Below, in pieces: positions 11,176 through 23,400 of a stretch of 64,000 nucleotides of DNA. Location of the stretch: the NCBI RefSeq assembly GCF_040869045.1, contig NC_090323.1:271254392-271318391 (forward strand), given 5' to 3'. The DNA is from Eurosta solidaginis. Its lineage: Eukaryota; Arthropoda; Insecta; Diptera; Tephritidae. The notes beneath the pieces are model-generated. The model ran no database searches, was not told the origin of the DNA, and was given only the letters and a program-made list of their open reading frames with translations. Numbering within the stretch: the stretch's first letter is position 1; every line of letters starts with the position of its first letter. The translations under genes and the position numbers were made by a program.

Positions 11176-12272
11176 CAGGGATGCACCTTAACGTTAAGCT
11201 ATACGTTTAAGCGCCAAATACACAACACGAACATTTCCGCGAACATTCCGCAATCTTGTTCGCAGCTTTGGCCATACACCATACGAACTTTTGGCCGAAC
11301 ATTAGTTCTCTTTCAGAAAGCGATGAATACGGACAACAATTGTTTTTTCGATTTTTTCGATTAAAGTCGCATAATCATTATTCCTTTTAATTCTATTACA
11401 ATAATCTTTGCTTTTTACTTGCCACAATGATGGCAAAGATTTATACATTTCAATAAATTCACTCAGAAATTTTTTATTGTCCATTTTACTTTTCCGCGCA
11501 CGTCTGTTCCGTTCAGAAATTACTACGATTATGAGCTATTTCGCCATACACGCACGAACAGTTCGCGCAAATGTTCGCCAAAAATTAAAATATTTTGATT
11601 TTTGGCGAACATTTACGCGAACTGGCAAACACCACCATACACGACAGAAAAGGTCGCAGAAACATGACATAACGGGAATGTTCGCGGAAATGTTCGTGTC
11701 GTCTATTTGGCGCTTTATCAAAAAATTTCCACCGTTTCCGTTGAAACACTTCGAAATATCATCGATAGAGAAATTATCAAGATAAATTGTATGTCGTTTT
11801 TAACCGAAACGAAAAGCTTTCGTTAACGTTAAAAACGTTAACAAAAACGTGATACTTTATGTTTGAATTGTGCTGGCAATGCTATAGCCCTGGTGAAACC
11901 GTAAGGTGGTAACAGCGAGCGAACATACACACAAACTCCATGTAATTTGTTTTTGTAATTCGTTGGTGGTAATGTCAAAAATACTCTGAGAAATGTTCGT
12001 ACTGTCAAAATTCATGAGAAAAGTTGCAGTCAGCTTGGCTAATGCTTTCACCTATAATAACTCCGCCATCAATCAGCTTTGCCAGCATAGTTTGAAATTA
12101 ATAATCAACATAAACGATTTGATTTCGTTTTGATATGGCAGAAAACGAAACAAAATCATTTCGTTAATTTGACGTTCTTAACGTTAATAAACGAAACGAA
12201 ATGACTTTGTTTCGTTTATTAACGTTAATTATCGTAACGAAATGATATCGGTTCGTTGGTTAAGCATGCCTG
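11176..12272. mobile_element. hAT-type MITE, family 2, copy A (8-bp TSD TATTTAAT), carrying a nested MITE
   Basis: Ends are CAGGGATGCACCTTAACG (left) and the complement of CAGGCATGCTTAACCAACG (right). A perfect 8-bp target duplication, TATTTAAT, stands at 11168-11175 and 12273-12280. CAGGG/CAGGC ends plus an 8-bp duplication identify the hAT superfamily. Copies B (41314-41903) and C (43538-44128) are in the opposite orientation and about 590 bp long; this copy is longer because of the insertion at 11210-11714. The interior carries ACGTTAA/TTAACGT palindromes near both ends. No transposase is encoded. Confidence 0.92.
11210..11714. mobile_element. Nested MITE, family 3, inside the hAT MITE (TTA TSD)
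   Basis: A 505-bp element has inverted ends AGCGCCAAATACACAACACG and the complement ending TATTTGGCGCT. It sits between TTA at 11207-11209 and TTA at 11715-11717. The two undisturbed hAT MITE copies read CGTTTATCAAAA at this point, so the empty site can be reconstructed as CGT-TTA-TCAAAA. Motifs AACATTT(C/A)CGCG recur inside as further inverted repeats. A 3-bp TTA target fits the PIF/Harbinger group (inference). Confidence 0.88.
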
Positions 12273-12280
12273 TATTTAAT

Positions 12281-12975
12281 ACAGTATACTGGCCCACGAT
12301 TTGTGAGTGTTCGAGATAAAGTTGTTTGGACCTCTACGCGATGGCAACGGAGATTACTGAAGAAGATTAAACGTTGTTCAACCAATCTAGAGCCAGCGCC
12401 TGGGTTGGCTCTTGCCTGTGCGAATGGACATGATGCTCTGTCCCATATGGTATTCTTACGGAAGTGTTATGGCAACTTTATTATGGACGCTTTCTTATTT
12501 TGTAAAAGATTAGAACTAAGCGAAATCTTAATTTATTTTAGTTGTGTTTTCATAATCTTGTCGAGCTTATTCACGTGAAAAATTCCAAGGATTTCACAGA
12601 CAATAATTAAGTTATAAGTTGTGATCCACACTGGCTGCATATTGTTTTCAAAAATTTAAACGTGCTACTTCTATCGCCGGAATTACAAAAAACGCTTTTC
12701 CAAGAGGTGGAAATAAGAAAAATAAGCCCATCATATATTACAAATATCTTAAACTTTTTGCTTCAACTAACTTTTCTCCATATGTAAGACCATACTAAGG
12801 CATCGAACCCTGAAGCTCTTTTGTAATACCGGTAAATCAGGATTTGACAATGACAATCGCGGGATTTTCGGGATCATCAAGAAACAGTTAAAGTTGAAAC
12901 ACAATGCCCTGACGCTGCGAAATAAACGCAACGAACATCGCCTCGTCAAAAATAGAATCCCCATGATTACATGAG
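12281..12975. other. Non-coding, nothing recognised
   Basis: Small open frames at 12303-12578 (plus) and 12767-12964 (minus) carry no motif. Confidence 0.3.
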
Positions 12976-12976
12976 G

Positions 12977-13428
12977 GTGAACACAATGAACGCCAAGAGC
13001 GAAATTTACGCGACGTCATTTTGTGACGATAGATTTATTGCTATCGTCGCCGCCGGGCGATGACGACAAACATCCCAAGAGTTGCTGCTGTTCAATTTTT
13101 TAACTATAAAAAAAGAAAACATAATATCCAAAAACACATTTTTTTACTTTACATATAATTTTTAATATAATTTCTTAACATTTTTGTTTTGTTTTGTTAA
13201 TTTCTTAACATTTTGGGTGTGTTGACTGCTAAAGTCAAGTGCTAAAGCAGAGAATTAAAAAAGTTTTAATTATTTTCATCTTTATTTCTAAATAATGTGC
13301 CACTCTGAATAAACAACGCCAATTTCGCCCGGCATTGTGTTTTAAGTAGACGAAATGTCTGGGCGTAATTTGAACGTCATCGCCCGACTCGGCGTATATC
13401 GTCGTCGCTCGGCATTGTGTTTCAAGAA
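12977..13428. repeat. Possible TIR element with AACACAATG ends
   Basis: GAACACAATGAACGCC at the left and GCTCGGCATTGTGTTTC at the right are inverse-related. The GGCATTGTGTTT end motif occurs twice at the right (near 13331 and 13411). GC-rich blocks (GTCGCCGCCGGGCGATGACG; CATCGCCCGACTCGGCG) are also inverted. No target duplication could be settled. Confidence 0.4.
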
Positions 13429-14196
13429 TTACCCTTGAATTTTAGGTATGCAACGTACACAAATATGAGTAGTATAACTAAAAACATTAGGGTAATTCTC
13501 TCAGTATAGGAAGCGTAGAAAACATAGAAAATATTCCCCGTTTTCTAGACCAAATACACAACACTTAGAGAACGCACTGCTTACTAAGGCTTCGAGTCCC
13601 AAAGGTCTTTTCACTCATTATATTAAGGTCGGGTTTTTCAGTGCGAGTGTGACTAGAGCAAAAGCACGCTAGTTAGAAGAAAACTAAAATACTTTCCGTG
13701 CTTCTTAACTTTTACATAATTTATTTACTAATTTTGCATTTTAAATGTCGATATACATAAGTATCTGCATACATTCATAAGTTTGTATGTATGTGGATTA
13801 TAATACTTATTACAATTAAATAATAAATATACAATCTTGAAAAAATAAAACTGGTTTTTACAATAAAATTAGAGAAATATGTCAAAAGTCGAATGAAAAT
13901 ATAACGAACAATGAAGTTTAAGCTCACTCGATTTAATGCTACATAAATTTTCTAAAACGATATTTAATCGAATATAATAGGGGTATTCTTGTCAACGCGT
14001 TATCGACTTTTTTGCTTAATAAATAAATATATGTCTCCAGCGTATGCTGTTCTTGTGAACTGTGTGAAAAATATAACCTCATAACCTGGAAACGTGAATA
14101 CCCCAAATATCTATATTAATCTAAAATAACTTTTGTACAAATTTATGTGTAGTTTATGCATATCCTAGTAATAACACATATAGGCTTAGCCTTTTT

Positions 14197-14441
14197 CTAA
14201 GAGTAAAATGTTAAAACACTTGTTTGGTTGCCTCTCACAAACAGGAACGGCGGCATATCTCGACTTACGCTCTCAAGCCACGCCATGTACAGTGGAGCCG
14301 AAACAATATTCTTGCGTGGCATCGGTAGAGTCATAACAACGAGATCGGATTTCATTGATTGCGCATGTAAATACTCACGCACACGCAAGTAACGATTCGT
14401 TTTATCTTGCACCGCCAATAAATCATCCTCGGTAATGATGG
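14197..14441 (-). CDS. Ncc69: Cotransporter exon 19 (stop codon)
   Basis: Acceptor TTTTAG|CCATC, stop TAG at 14199-14197, 245 nt. It ends [20 protein letters not shown], then LTFYS, the normal end of the family. The 3' UTR would run left from 14196; AATAAA-like words are frequent in this AT-rich DNA, so I did not choose a polyadenylation site. Confidence 0.92.
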
Positions 14442-17400
14442 CTAAAAGAATTTGTAAGGAAAATGGATTATTCAATATAATACTGTTTTGAATGATCACT
14501 GAGTTTCAGGTGGAGGTGTCAATTTATACATCACACCATCCATAATATTGTGACGAATATTAGTGATACTAAGTGATACTCACATCACTAATCTGATACT
14601 AAGTAAATAAAGCCACAACAACAATAAAGCAAGCAGTCACTTGTATCTACATAAACGAATCAATCATTATGTCTACACATATGTACGTACATGCAGCAGA
14701 GAGAAGACGCACAAACACATTCATATATCTTATCTGAGATGCTCACAAAAGTAGGCAATAATTTGTGCAAGTATCACTCACGTATGCACGCGCATCTGTA
14801 GTTATAGCTGGTAATTTTATAGCTGGTAACTAAGTTAAATTCTAGAAATGCCTAGAAGTATGCGAACGAGGAAATCACAGAGTATAAAAGGAGGTAAAGC
14901 TGAGAATCAGTTTCAGTTCGATTTAAGCACGCTATCTGTTGAGAAGTAGAAGTGTTACTGTGAAGTACTTTAATAAAGGCCATTTTGCATTATTGAATAT
15001 TGGAGTTATTTGTTCAACAGTTTAGTGATTCGAACGTTAGCAGAAGGTTGCAAATAAGCGGAGTTTCCCAAAATTCGTTAGAATATTGTCGGGCATGCAC
15101 TAAATCAAAAAAAAATCCAACGTAGTTAATCTAAGCCAGTGGTCGTCAGTTGGCGCTCACTTCAATGACCTAATATTTCCATATGAAATTGAAAGAATTA
15201 GATCATTGATTGGGGTTACGATCGTAGAAGGAAATTTAGCAAAATATAAAAAAAATAAATTTTAGTTTGACACCTCCCGTAATATACCCACGACAAAATA
15301 AAATTTAAATATTTCACAAACTTACCTTCATCTTCGTGTATTGAGTTTGTTGGCCCATTGTCTTTGTCACTACTGACAAAGTCCTTTATAAGTTCGGTAA
15401 AAAACATTGTTGATGATTCTTGGGGTTTTTTCGTTATGTCTGGTATGAGTGTTAAATCGGAATAATCGATACGAAACTTCGATAATAAACTAGCCATTGA
15501 GCGCTGTTCGTATTCTAATTCTGCTTTTTTATTTGCCAAAGCGTATACCCTAAAAAAATATTGGTGTTATCAATCTAAGAAATATTTCAAATTCCTTTAG
15601 GTGCAATATATATATTAGACTGGGATCGATAGGATTTGGGCTCAAGAAAAAAATTCCACTACGCGTACCCAAAAAAATAATTTTCGAGCCTGCGAAATTT
15701 AATTTTTTTGACTTTTTTTGACTTTGATTTTAATGTTTTTTCATGACCTATTAAAAAGTTTTCATTTGATTGTACAATTGTCATGTAAAATATGTTTTTT
15801 GTTTTAAACTGTTGTCGCCAACGTTCTTAGCGGACATTTTTGGGTCGGACAGGGTATACATATGAAAATGTTTTAGTAGGTTATGCAAAAACCTTAAAAA
15901 TCAAAGCCGAAAAAAGTAAAAAAAATTAAATTTCGCAGGCTCGAAAATTATTGTTTTGGGTATAACTTTTTTTCCTGAGCCCAAATCCTATCGAACAATC
16001 TATGGCGCGATATCGGTTAACTTTCGTCCATACAAATCGACCCACCCTAATATATATACATACCTCAATTTACACGATTGCCATGTTCGCCGGGTACTTA
16101 TTATATAAGGCAAAAGTAAGGTTAGGCCACCATCGTCATATAGCCACCAGACATCAATGACAGCATGACTGCGTTTTCGTGTAAATTGTGACAATTCCAT
16201 TAATACTTCTTTAGGTAATTCAGCACCCCCAGGACCTTTGTATAACGAAGCTGGATCATTATGTTTTTGCTTCGATTTACGCAGAGAATTTGTCTGAAAT
16301 AGTAAATTGTAAAAACTTATTAATAGCACTTTAGGCAAAATTTATATTTATCATGGATCAAAGCAGTTTTGTTTAAGAAATCGAGCCATAAGAAACAAAA
16401 GTAGGGTAAAACTTTAGTTGAGGGGACGACTGCTAATACGCTACGAAAAATATCGAGAGAGGTGCCAAACGACGCGCCTTGACATCAATCAGTATTAATA
16501 ATCCGAAGACGGCAAATAAAAATTTTAGTTAGTTACTTAAATGTCATTATTATTATTAATAATTTTTTTGTCATAAATAAAAAATATTTATAACAAAAAA
16601 GTTTTTGTCAAAATTCAAAAGTTTACGAAAAAATGCATAATAAGAATTTTTTCATACATTTCTCTTATTGAGAAATTATTTTAACTCGTTCAAAAAATAT
16701 TAACGAAAAACCGAAAAATTACCCGCGGGTCCCTCCGAAACCGGGGGTGGGATCCATAGTATTTTTGCGCAGAACACCTTTCTGCATTGGCGGTCTTCGC
16801 CCGCGCTTATAAAAAATTACCATGGATCCAACAGCGGTTTGGAGACCAAAACTATATATGCAAAGCATTTATGTTCACAATTTTTTGTGTGGGTACAATA
16901 ACATTACAACGACCACATGAAAATCGCCAACTTCAAATGCAAATATCTCCGTAGGTACAGAGATACACATTTTTCTTTTCCGCCTTCGGATTATTCTTGT
17001 CGAGGTCAATACGCGTCTGAGAGGTGTCAATCTCTCGATATTTTTTGACGCGTATTAGCAGTCGAACCCTCAACTAGACTTTTACCCACAAGTGGTTTCT
17101 CCGTTTTCAGTTATGGCTTACTTTTTTAAATTTTGAAGCCCATATGTTTTGGACGCCGTCTTCGTTTTCTTATTGCTCGATCTCATCGAACAAATTGGTT
17201 TGGTTCAACACCTAGCCCGATGCTGTGCAGTGTAATGTTTCAAAAGACCAGTTTCTAGTAAATTTTTGAAATTATTCAACACGTTCAAGTTTACAATGTT
17301 TATTATGTAATCCAAAATTTGAATGAGATTATGTCAAGTATTATAAAATAAACAAATACCCATAAAATAAAATTCTCTTCCATTGGTATGTGCAAAAATA

Positions 17401-20400
17401 AGCGAGATTAGTACATACCAAGAACGGAGCTGATTTTGGATCAATTGGATCTGGTAAACCAGATACTTCTTTAATTTGTGTCCCTGCTATGAACGATAAA
17501 TCACTGGTGCTGGATGCTATTTGGGGAAAGAAATAAAACCCAGATTTTACTTATTTACTTAATAATAAGATATTTTATATACATACATGCATAAATATAA
17601 TAGGCACATACATTTTATTTTGTCTTGAAAAAGTGTCTTAAGTATCTATAATTAGTGCTGCAGCTCCTCTTAGTGCCATTTTCATTAAAAAAAAGACATG
17701 GGCTTTTAATTTTAATGCACTTAATGCTGCATGCCTACAAAGTTAAAAGTTTTAGCCTATGACCAAACCAAATTGGTTTCAAATAATGATTATACCGGTC
17801 TTTCTGAAAATAAGTGCAAGAACTTAGCTATCACATCTTTATAAGATAACATATCATAACACCTCTTAAGTATGTGTAACAAAATGTTTCGAAAAAAATC
17901 TATGACTTGCAGCACTTTTCAAAACTAAATTTCTTTTATTTTTTAATTTTGGGTACAATGTTTAAAAACCAGACGTGTTTACAAGTTTCTATTTTTAGAT
18001 TTTTGAAACTTTTATTAAAACAATTTTAAGATTTTAGACTTATTGTTCAAAACGTTTTAAATTGAAACTGAATAAAATTAGAAAAGACAGTAGTAAATTG
18101 AGGGGTTTCCAATTTAATACAAAAAGGGTTCCAACCGGTGAATGGTATAAAGCTTAGACTCGAATTTCTAACCGTGCAACTATAATTTTGACATGATTAT
18201 TCGCGAGCAACGCTTATGGGGGATGAGCGTGAGGACTATCATGCCAGTATCAAAGAGTATACTGTCCTATATGAGAACCTCAGATACACATTTCGTTTGG
18301 TCGACACAGATCATCACTATATTTAGTGACATACATTGTTCCTAAGTTGCGGTGTCGATGCGAATTGTCGAAAAGTTGATTCAAAATAAAGCTAGAAACT
18401 ACCATTTACTTCGAAAACAACGGCAAAAATAAATGAGATATCGAATTGCAAACCATTCTGTTAAAAGTCTCATTAGTATTGTTACTTTTAGGGATAGGAA
18501 TTTTGGTAGGAAATGCTTCCATATTACTATTCGGCTACTCGGCAATGATATTTTCAAAAACTGACTTTAAGAATTGTCTTAGGATTTATTTATTAGTCTA
18601 CGAATTTAACAATTAATTAGCAAAGACGACCGGGAAGAGGTCTTTGAATTTAATTCATGTAATGAAGTTGTATGAAAAAATACAATTTTTTTGCGTTTTC
18701 CCAACAACGAATCTGTCATGTAGGAAGCTGAATAAGTTTCAACGGCTGGAGAAGAGAGCAAGAGTCCTTGCGGGGTCCCACGGTAAGTCCCCTAACGCAA
18801 AAAGTCGAAGTTGCTTTTGAATCGATTCTAATTTATCGTAAAGAGTCTGATAACGCGAAGTTCAGATTAACGGACCATGTTCCAATATTGGCATCAACAA
18901 AGATATAAAGAGTGATTTAGTAATATATTGATCATTGAATTCTATAGACTATCGTTGATGAACGCAAAAGTTCATTTGGCTCTGTACACACAAAATTCTA
19001 TGTGCAACTTAAAGTCGAGTTTAGGGTCCATTGTACCGTTTAAGAATATGAAGCCCGTGACTTGCTTAATGGTATAAACATCGATCATATACTCGTGGGA
19101 TCCTTGTGAAGCACATAAATTTGCTCTTCGGCAGGTTTAGTAACATTACATTTACATTACACCATCGAATTAAGCTATTCGGATCGGATTGAAGACGTAA
19201 TCTACTCTCTGGCTAGCGGATAGGCATGACAAGTTAACGTCCATGCAGTGCTTCAAAACATTTAGAAGGTCATTAATGAAAGTAGGACAAAACACTGGGT
19301 CAAGGTGGTTGCCCTGTTGAACACTAAGCCGGTAATTATATATACATATATATTAAGTTTGTTTGGCGGAATATAATAAATTATGGCATAAGATCTTTAA
19401 TGGGGTGAAAGTCGTTTTCGCAAATCCATATAAAAAAACTGGAGGTTTTTTGAATAGTCGATTACTTCGAGAAATCTCAGAACCAATTAAATTTTTCAAC
19501 TTTTCTCCCTCAAAATCCAATTATGTGAGTTTTTTTTACGCAATAAATTACTAACAAAATAACGATTATCATTACTTTTTTATGTAATGGTTTTTAAAAT
19601 TTGCAAATGCAACGCGCTAAGAGTTATCCATTTCAATTGAAATTTTGCAGTTTATTTTTAGACCATACTTTATTATATTCCGCCCGGAAAAACGAATATT
19701 TGGATGATATCTAGATAGATTCAGATCGAAAATCATTAAACATAACCGTTTGTATTCTTTCCTTCAAGTATAAAGATAGCCAGGAGAGAAACCAAGACGG
19801 AAAGCCCAATCGATCGAGTTTGAACAGAACAAGGGGAAACTTTATTGAAATCTTTACTCAAATCAAGTTTATTATTTTTCTTGATGAGTACAATTAAAAA
19901 TAACTGCCCAAATATAAATAAAATAGCCATATCTAAAGGGAACCAGCTCAAAAACGGCGAGTTTTCATTTTAAGCTGGGCTCCTTGCTAAACACCGATCG
20001 TATTAACAATATTTGCACTGATCATCGAAAAATCTGTGTAAAACTAAAAATTTATTTCGCGCACATAGGGGAAGCAGTCAGGTCATCGTGTTTTCTGAAC
20101 AACATTTTTTTTTTTAAAGTTGATCGCGAGAGGTGTGCCCTATGTACAAAAAAGCGTCTAATTATATACATATTTCATAATATTTTAATAAGCATGCCAC
20201 TTACATTTTAATTTTTTGGAGTCGCTATCCGTGCCAAGAATATCTCCAGCATCTGAAAGTGCCCCGCACAGTGCAGTGCATATAAGTAGGTTTAGGTTAT
20301 CATAATCAGTGCAACCATTTTACAGTGCATCGGGGTGTATGATGCCATAACGGATTTATGTATATATTTACAACGAGCGATAAGAGCACATTCCGATTTT

Positions 20401-23400
20401 AATAAAATTAGTAAAACATGCAATACAAAAAAAAATAATTATAAAAAATATTATAAATTATCAAATTCAATCGAGTCAATGACTAACATAATTTTAAATC
20501 AAATAAGTATAATCGTATAATTATATGTACGGCCTACTGTTAACTTTGTCTGGTTTTAGAGTGGTACTTAACTGCCCAGGGTTCGGAGCAAGGCGAATCT
20601 ATACAAGACAAGGTGAATTCAGTACCAGGTGTTATGCCAACAGCTGATTCCTTCTTCTTGATTATTTTTTATACAACGCCTTGTACTACAACATGTCAGT
20701 TAATCGGAATCAATGAAAATTTTCTTTTGACTTGACATTCTTCTGCACGGCGAATTGGTTGAATTCGCTTTGCCATTACCCGGTATGGATTCGCCTTGCA
20801 ATACCGTGTACTGAATTCGCCTTGATGATGGCAAAGCGAATCCAACCCAATTTGCCTCGCAGAAGTATGTCACAAGGCGAATTCAGTAGAGGTGATGTTA
20901 TCCCATCAGCTGATTGCCTCTTCTTGATAATTTTCCATACAAAGCCTTGTACAACAAAATGTCAGTTAATCGAAATCTATGAAAATTTTCTTTTGACTTG
21001 ACATTCATCTGCACCAAGGCGAATCCATACCAGGTGGTGGCAAAGCGAATTCAACCAATTCGCCGTGCAGAAGAATGTCAAGTCAAAAGAAAAATTTCAT
21101 TGATTTCGATTAACTGACATATTGTAGTACAAGGCGTTGTATAGAAAATAATCAAGAAGAAGCAATCAGCTGTTGGGATAACACCACCTCTACTGAATTC
21201 GCCTTGCATATGCACGGAGAACTGATTGAATTCGCTTTGCCACCACTTGGTATAGATTCGCCTTGAGTATGTCAAGACAAACAAAAATTTGCATTGATTA
21301 AATTTCCGTTTGCATTAAAAAAAAGAAGACAAGTAAAGGCTCCATTACTGATACTTAGCATAGACTTGACTTGACTTGGCGTAAACTTGGCAACTTAGCC
21401 ACGATTATACTCCAATTGGCGCATAAAATCTGGCATCATAATCAGCGTTGAAATTTATTTTTAAATAAATGTCAATTTGTATGACAAAATGTCAAAATGA
21501 AATGGAAACAAACAAATGGCATCTCAAAATGTAAACGTCACTTAGAACTTACATAGAAAATCAAAATTCAACAGACTTCTAAGTCAAGTTAAGTTTTGAG
21601 TAATCAGTAACATGCAATGTTAATTTAACAGAACTGTTAGTGACAGTTCGCAAACCAAGTCAAGTCTATGCTAAGTATCCGTAATGGAGCCTTAAGGGTG
21701 GCTAAGTTCAGGTGTAACCGAACGTATATACTCAGCTGCGAGCTTCTATCGATCAGTTCAATTACTCTCAGTTTTTTCACTAAGTATTGTCTAAAGTGGA
21801 CGTGTTAGAAATATTCCTCACGATAGGTGAATTCCTCTTCCGAAACGTAGAAGAACGATGAGGGGGGTGCCACGCTCAATTTCAACTTTTTTTGGAAAGA
21901 AGTAGCATTGACATAAGGTTATTTTTCGCAAAGATACTGCTTATTACATTTGCCCAAGTCATTAAATCGTTTATATAAAGAAGTGGACGGTGCCACGCCT
22001 CTATTTTGAAAATTTTCAAATATTAAAATTAGAGGTAGCTTATTTTCCAATATTTTGAATAGCGATCGGAGATAATTGCTAAAGAACTCATATACCAAAT
22101 TTCAATAAGTCGATAAATATTGTATTGCCTTGAGATTGACTCTGTTTGAAAGCTAACTTTATGAAAATTTGTAACAATCCATGAAGCAGAGGTTTTTTAA
22201 AATGCCATTTATAAACAAATTTGGTTATTTTTAAGAATAAATAAGTATATCGCCAAACCCACCAAGCCTTTGAAATTTTTTTAATATACTAGTTATATTT
22301 TGATTAGTTTTTATCAATACCCCAAAATCAGTTTTGGAGATATGCATACATGAAGCTAAGAAACCGGACACAACTCAAATATTTTCTTATATAAAAAAAA
22401 ATTCTTTCTTATTACCAGAGTTGCCGTTTGTTTTATTACATCCTTAAGTCCGCATGCAGAACGGCAAGTTATCTTTTTACCTTAGCTTTTTGACAAATTT
22501 TAAGATTGGCTCTAAAGGAAAACGATTCCAAAACTCTGAATTGAAAGAACCAAAACTACAGCAGTGACAAAGAAATAAATTTTACAACAAAAGTTACGCT
22601 CAAAAAAGCCAAGATATACGCTTGAAGCAGTGACGTGGTTTACAAATGTTTCCCCTTTCAAAGTTCTTCAAAAACATTTAGCAACTTTTTTTTTTATCAT
22701 AAAAATTACCAGGTCCGATAGTCAATAGTACAAACTAAATGCGCATATGATGCATACACACTTTAAGGTCTTAAGGTCTTCTGTCCGGCGCAATACCCGA
22801 AGAACGAAAAAGCAAAGTTTGGTGAATTTGCACGTATACATACATAAGTAGTTCATAAATATGTAGACTAACAATATTTGTTAGGTATATTTATCGAAGT
22901 CTTTTAGCATGCCTATATACATAGTACGTAATTATATAGTGAAATTGTACCTTGCGATACATTCCGACTTAGTGAATCCATGCTACCGCTTAGCCCATTT
23001 TGTACGCCTCGATCCGCTGACATCAAGTCCGCAGAGCTTTCATTTGGTTGTAATGTGCGTGGAATATCAACAACATTTTTAGCGGCGCTGCTTTCGTCAC
23101 CCAAAATCTGGGAGCAGTCGAGGCCACCAGGTAAACGTAAAATTGCTACTGATAAATACATATCCAGGGCCTAAAATTGAACGATAATTTCGATTTCGAT
23201 TACTTCCCTTCATATATGAAGTCTTCAACAAATTTGTCAAACTTGATATTACCAACAACTTTGACCGAGTTATGGATTTATGATGAAATTTACAATCAGT
23301 CTTACCTTGTGCATAACGTTAAAATATTGATTTAGATCCTTCCTATCACATGTTTGCCAATCATTTTTATAGCCCATGAGCAAAATATTTGGCTTCATCT

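Noticed and set aside
20732..21284. Open frames 20732-21001 (plus) and 21078-21284 (minus) with similar protein ends
   Set aside because: Both are the same palindromic repeat unit read in two directions, which explains their likeness.
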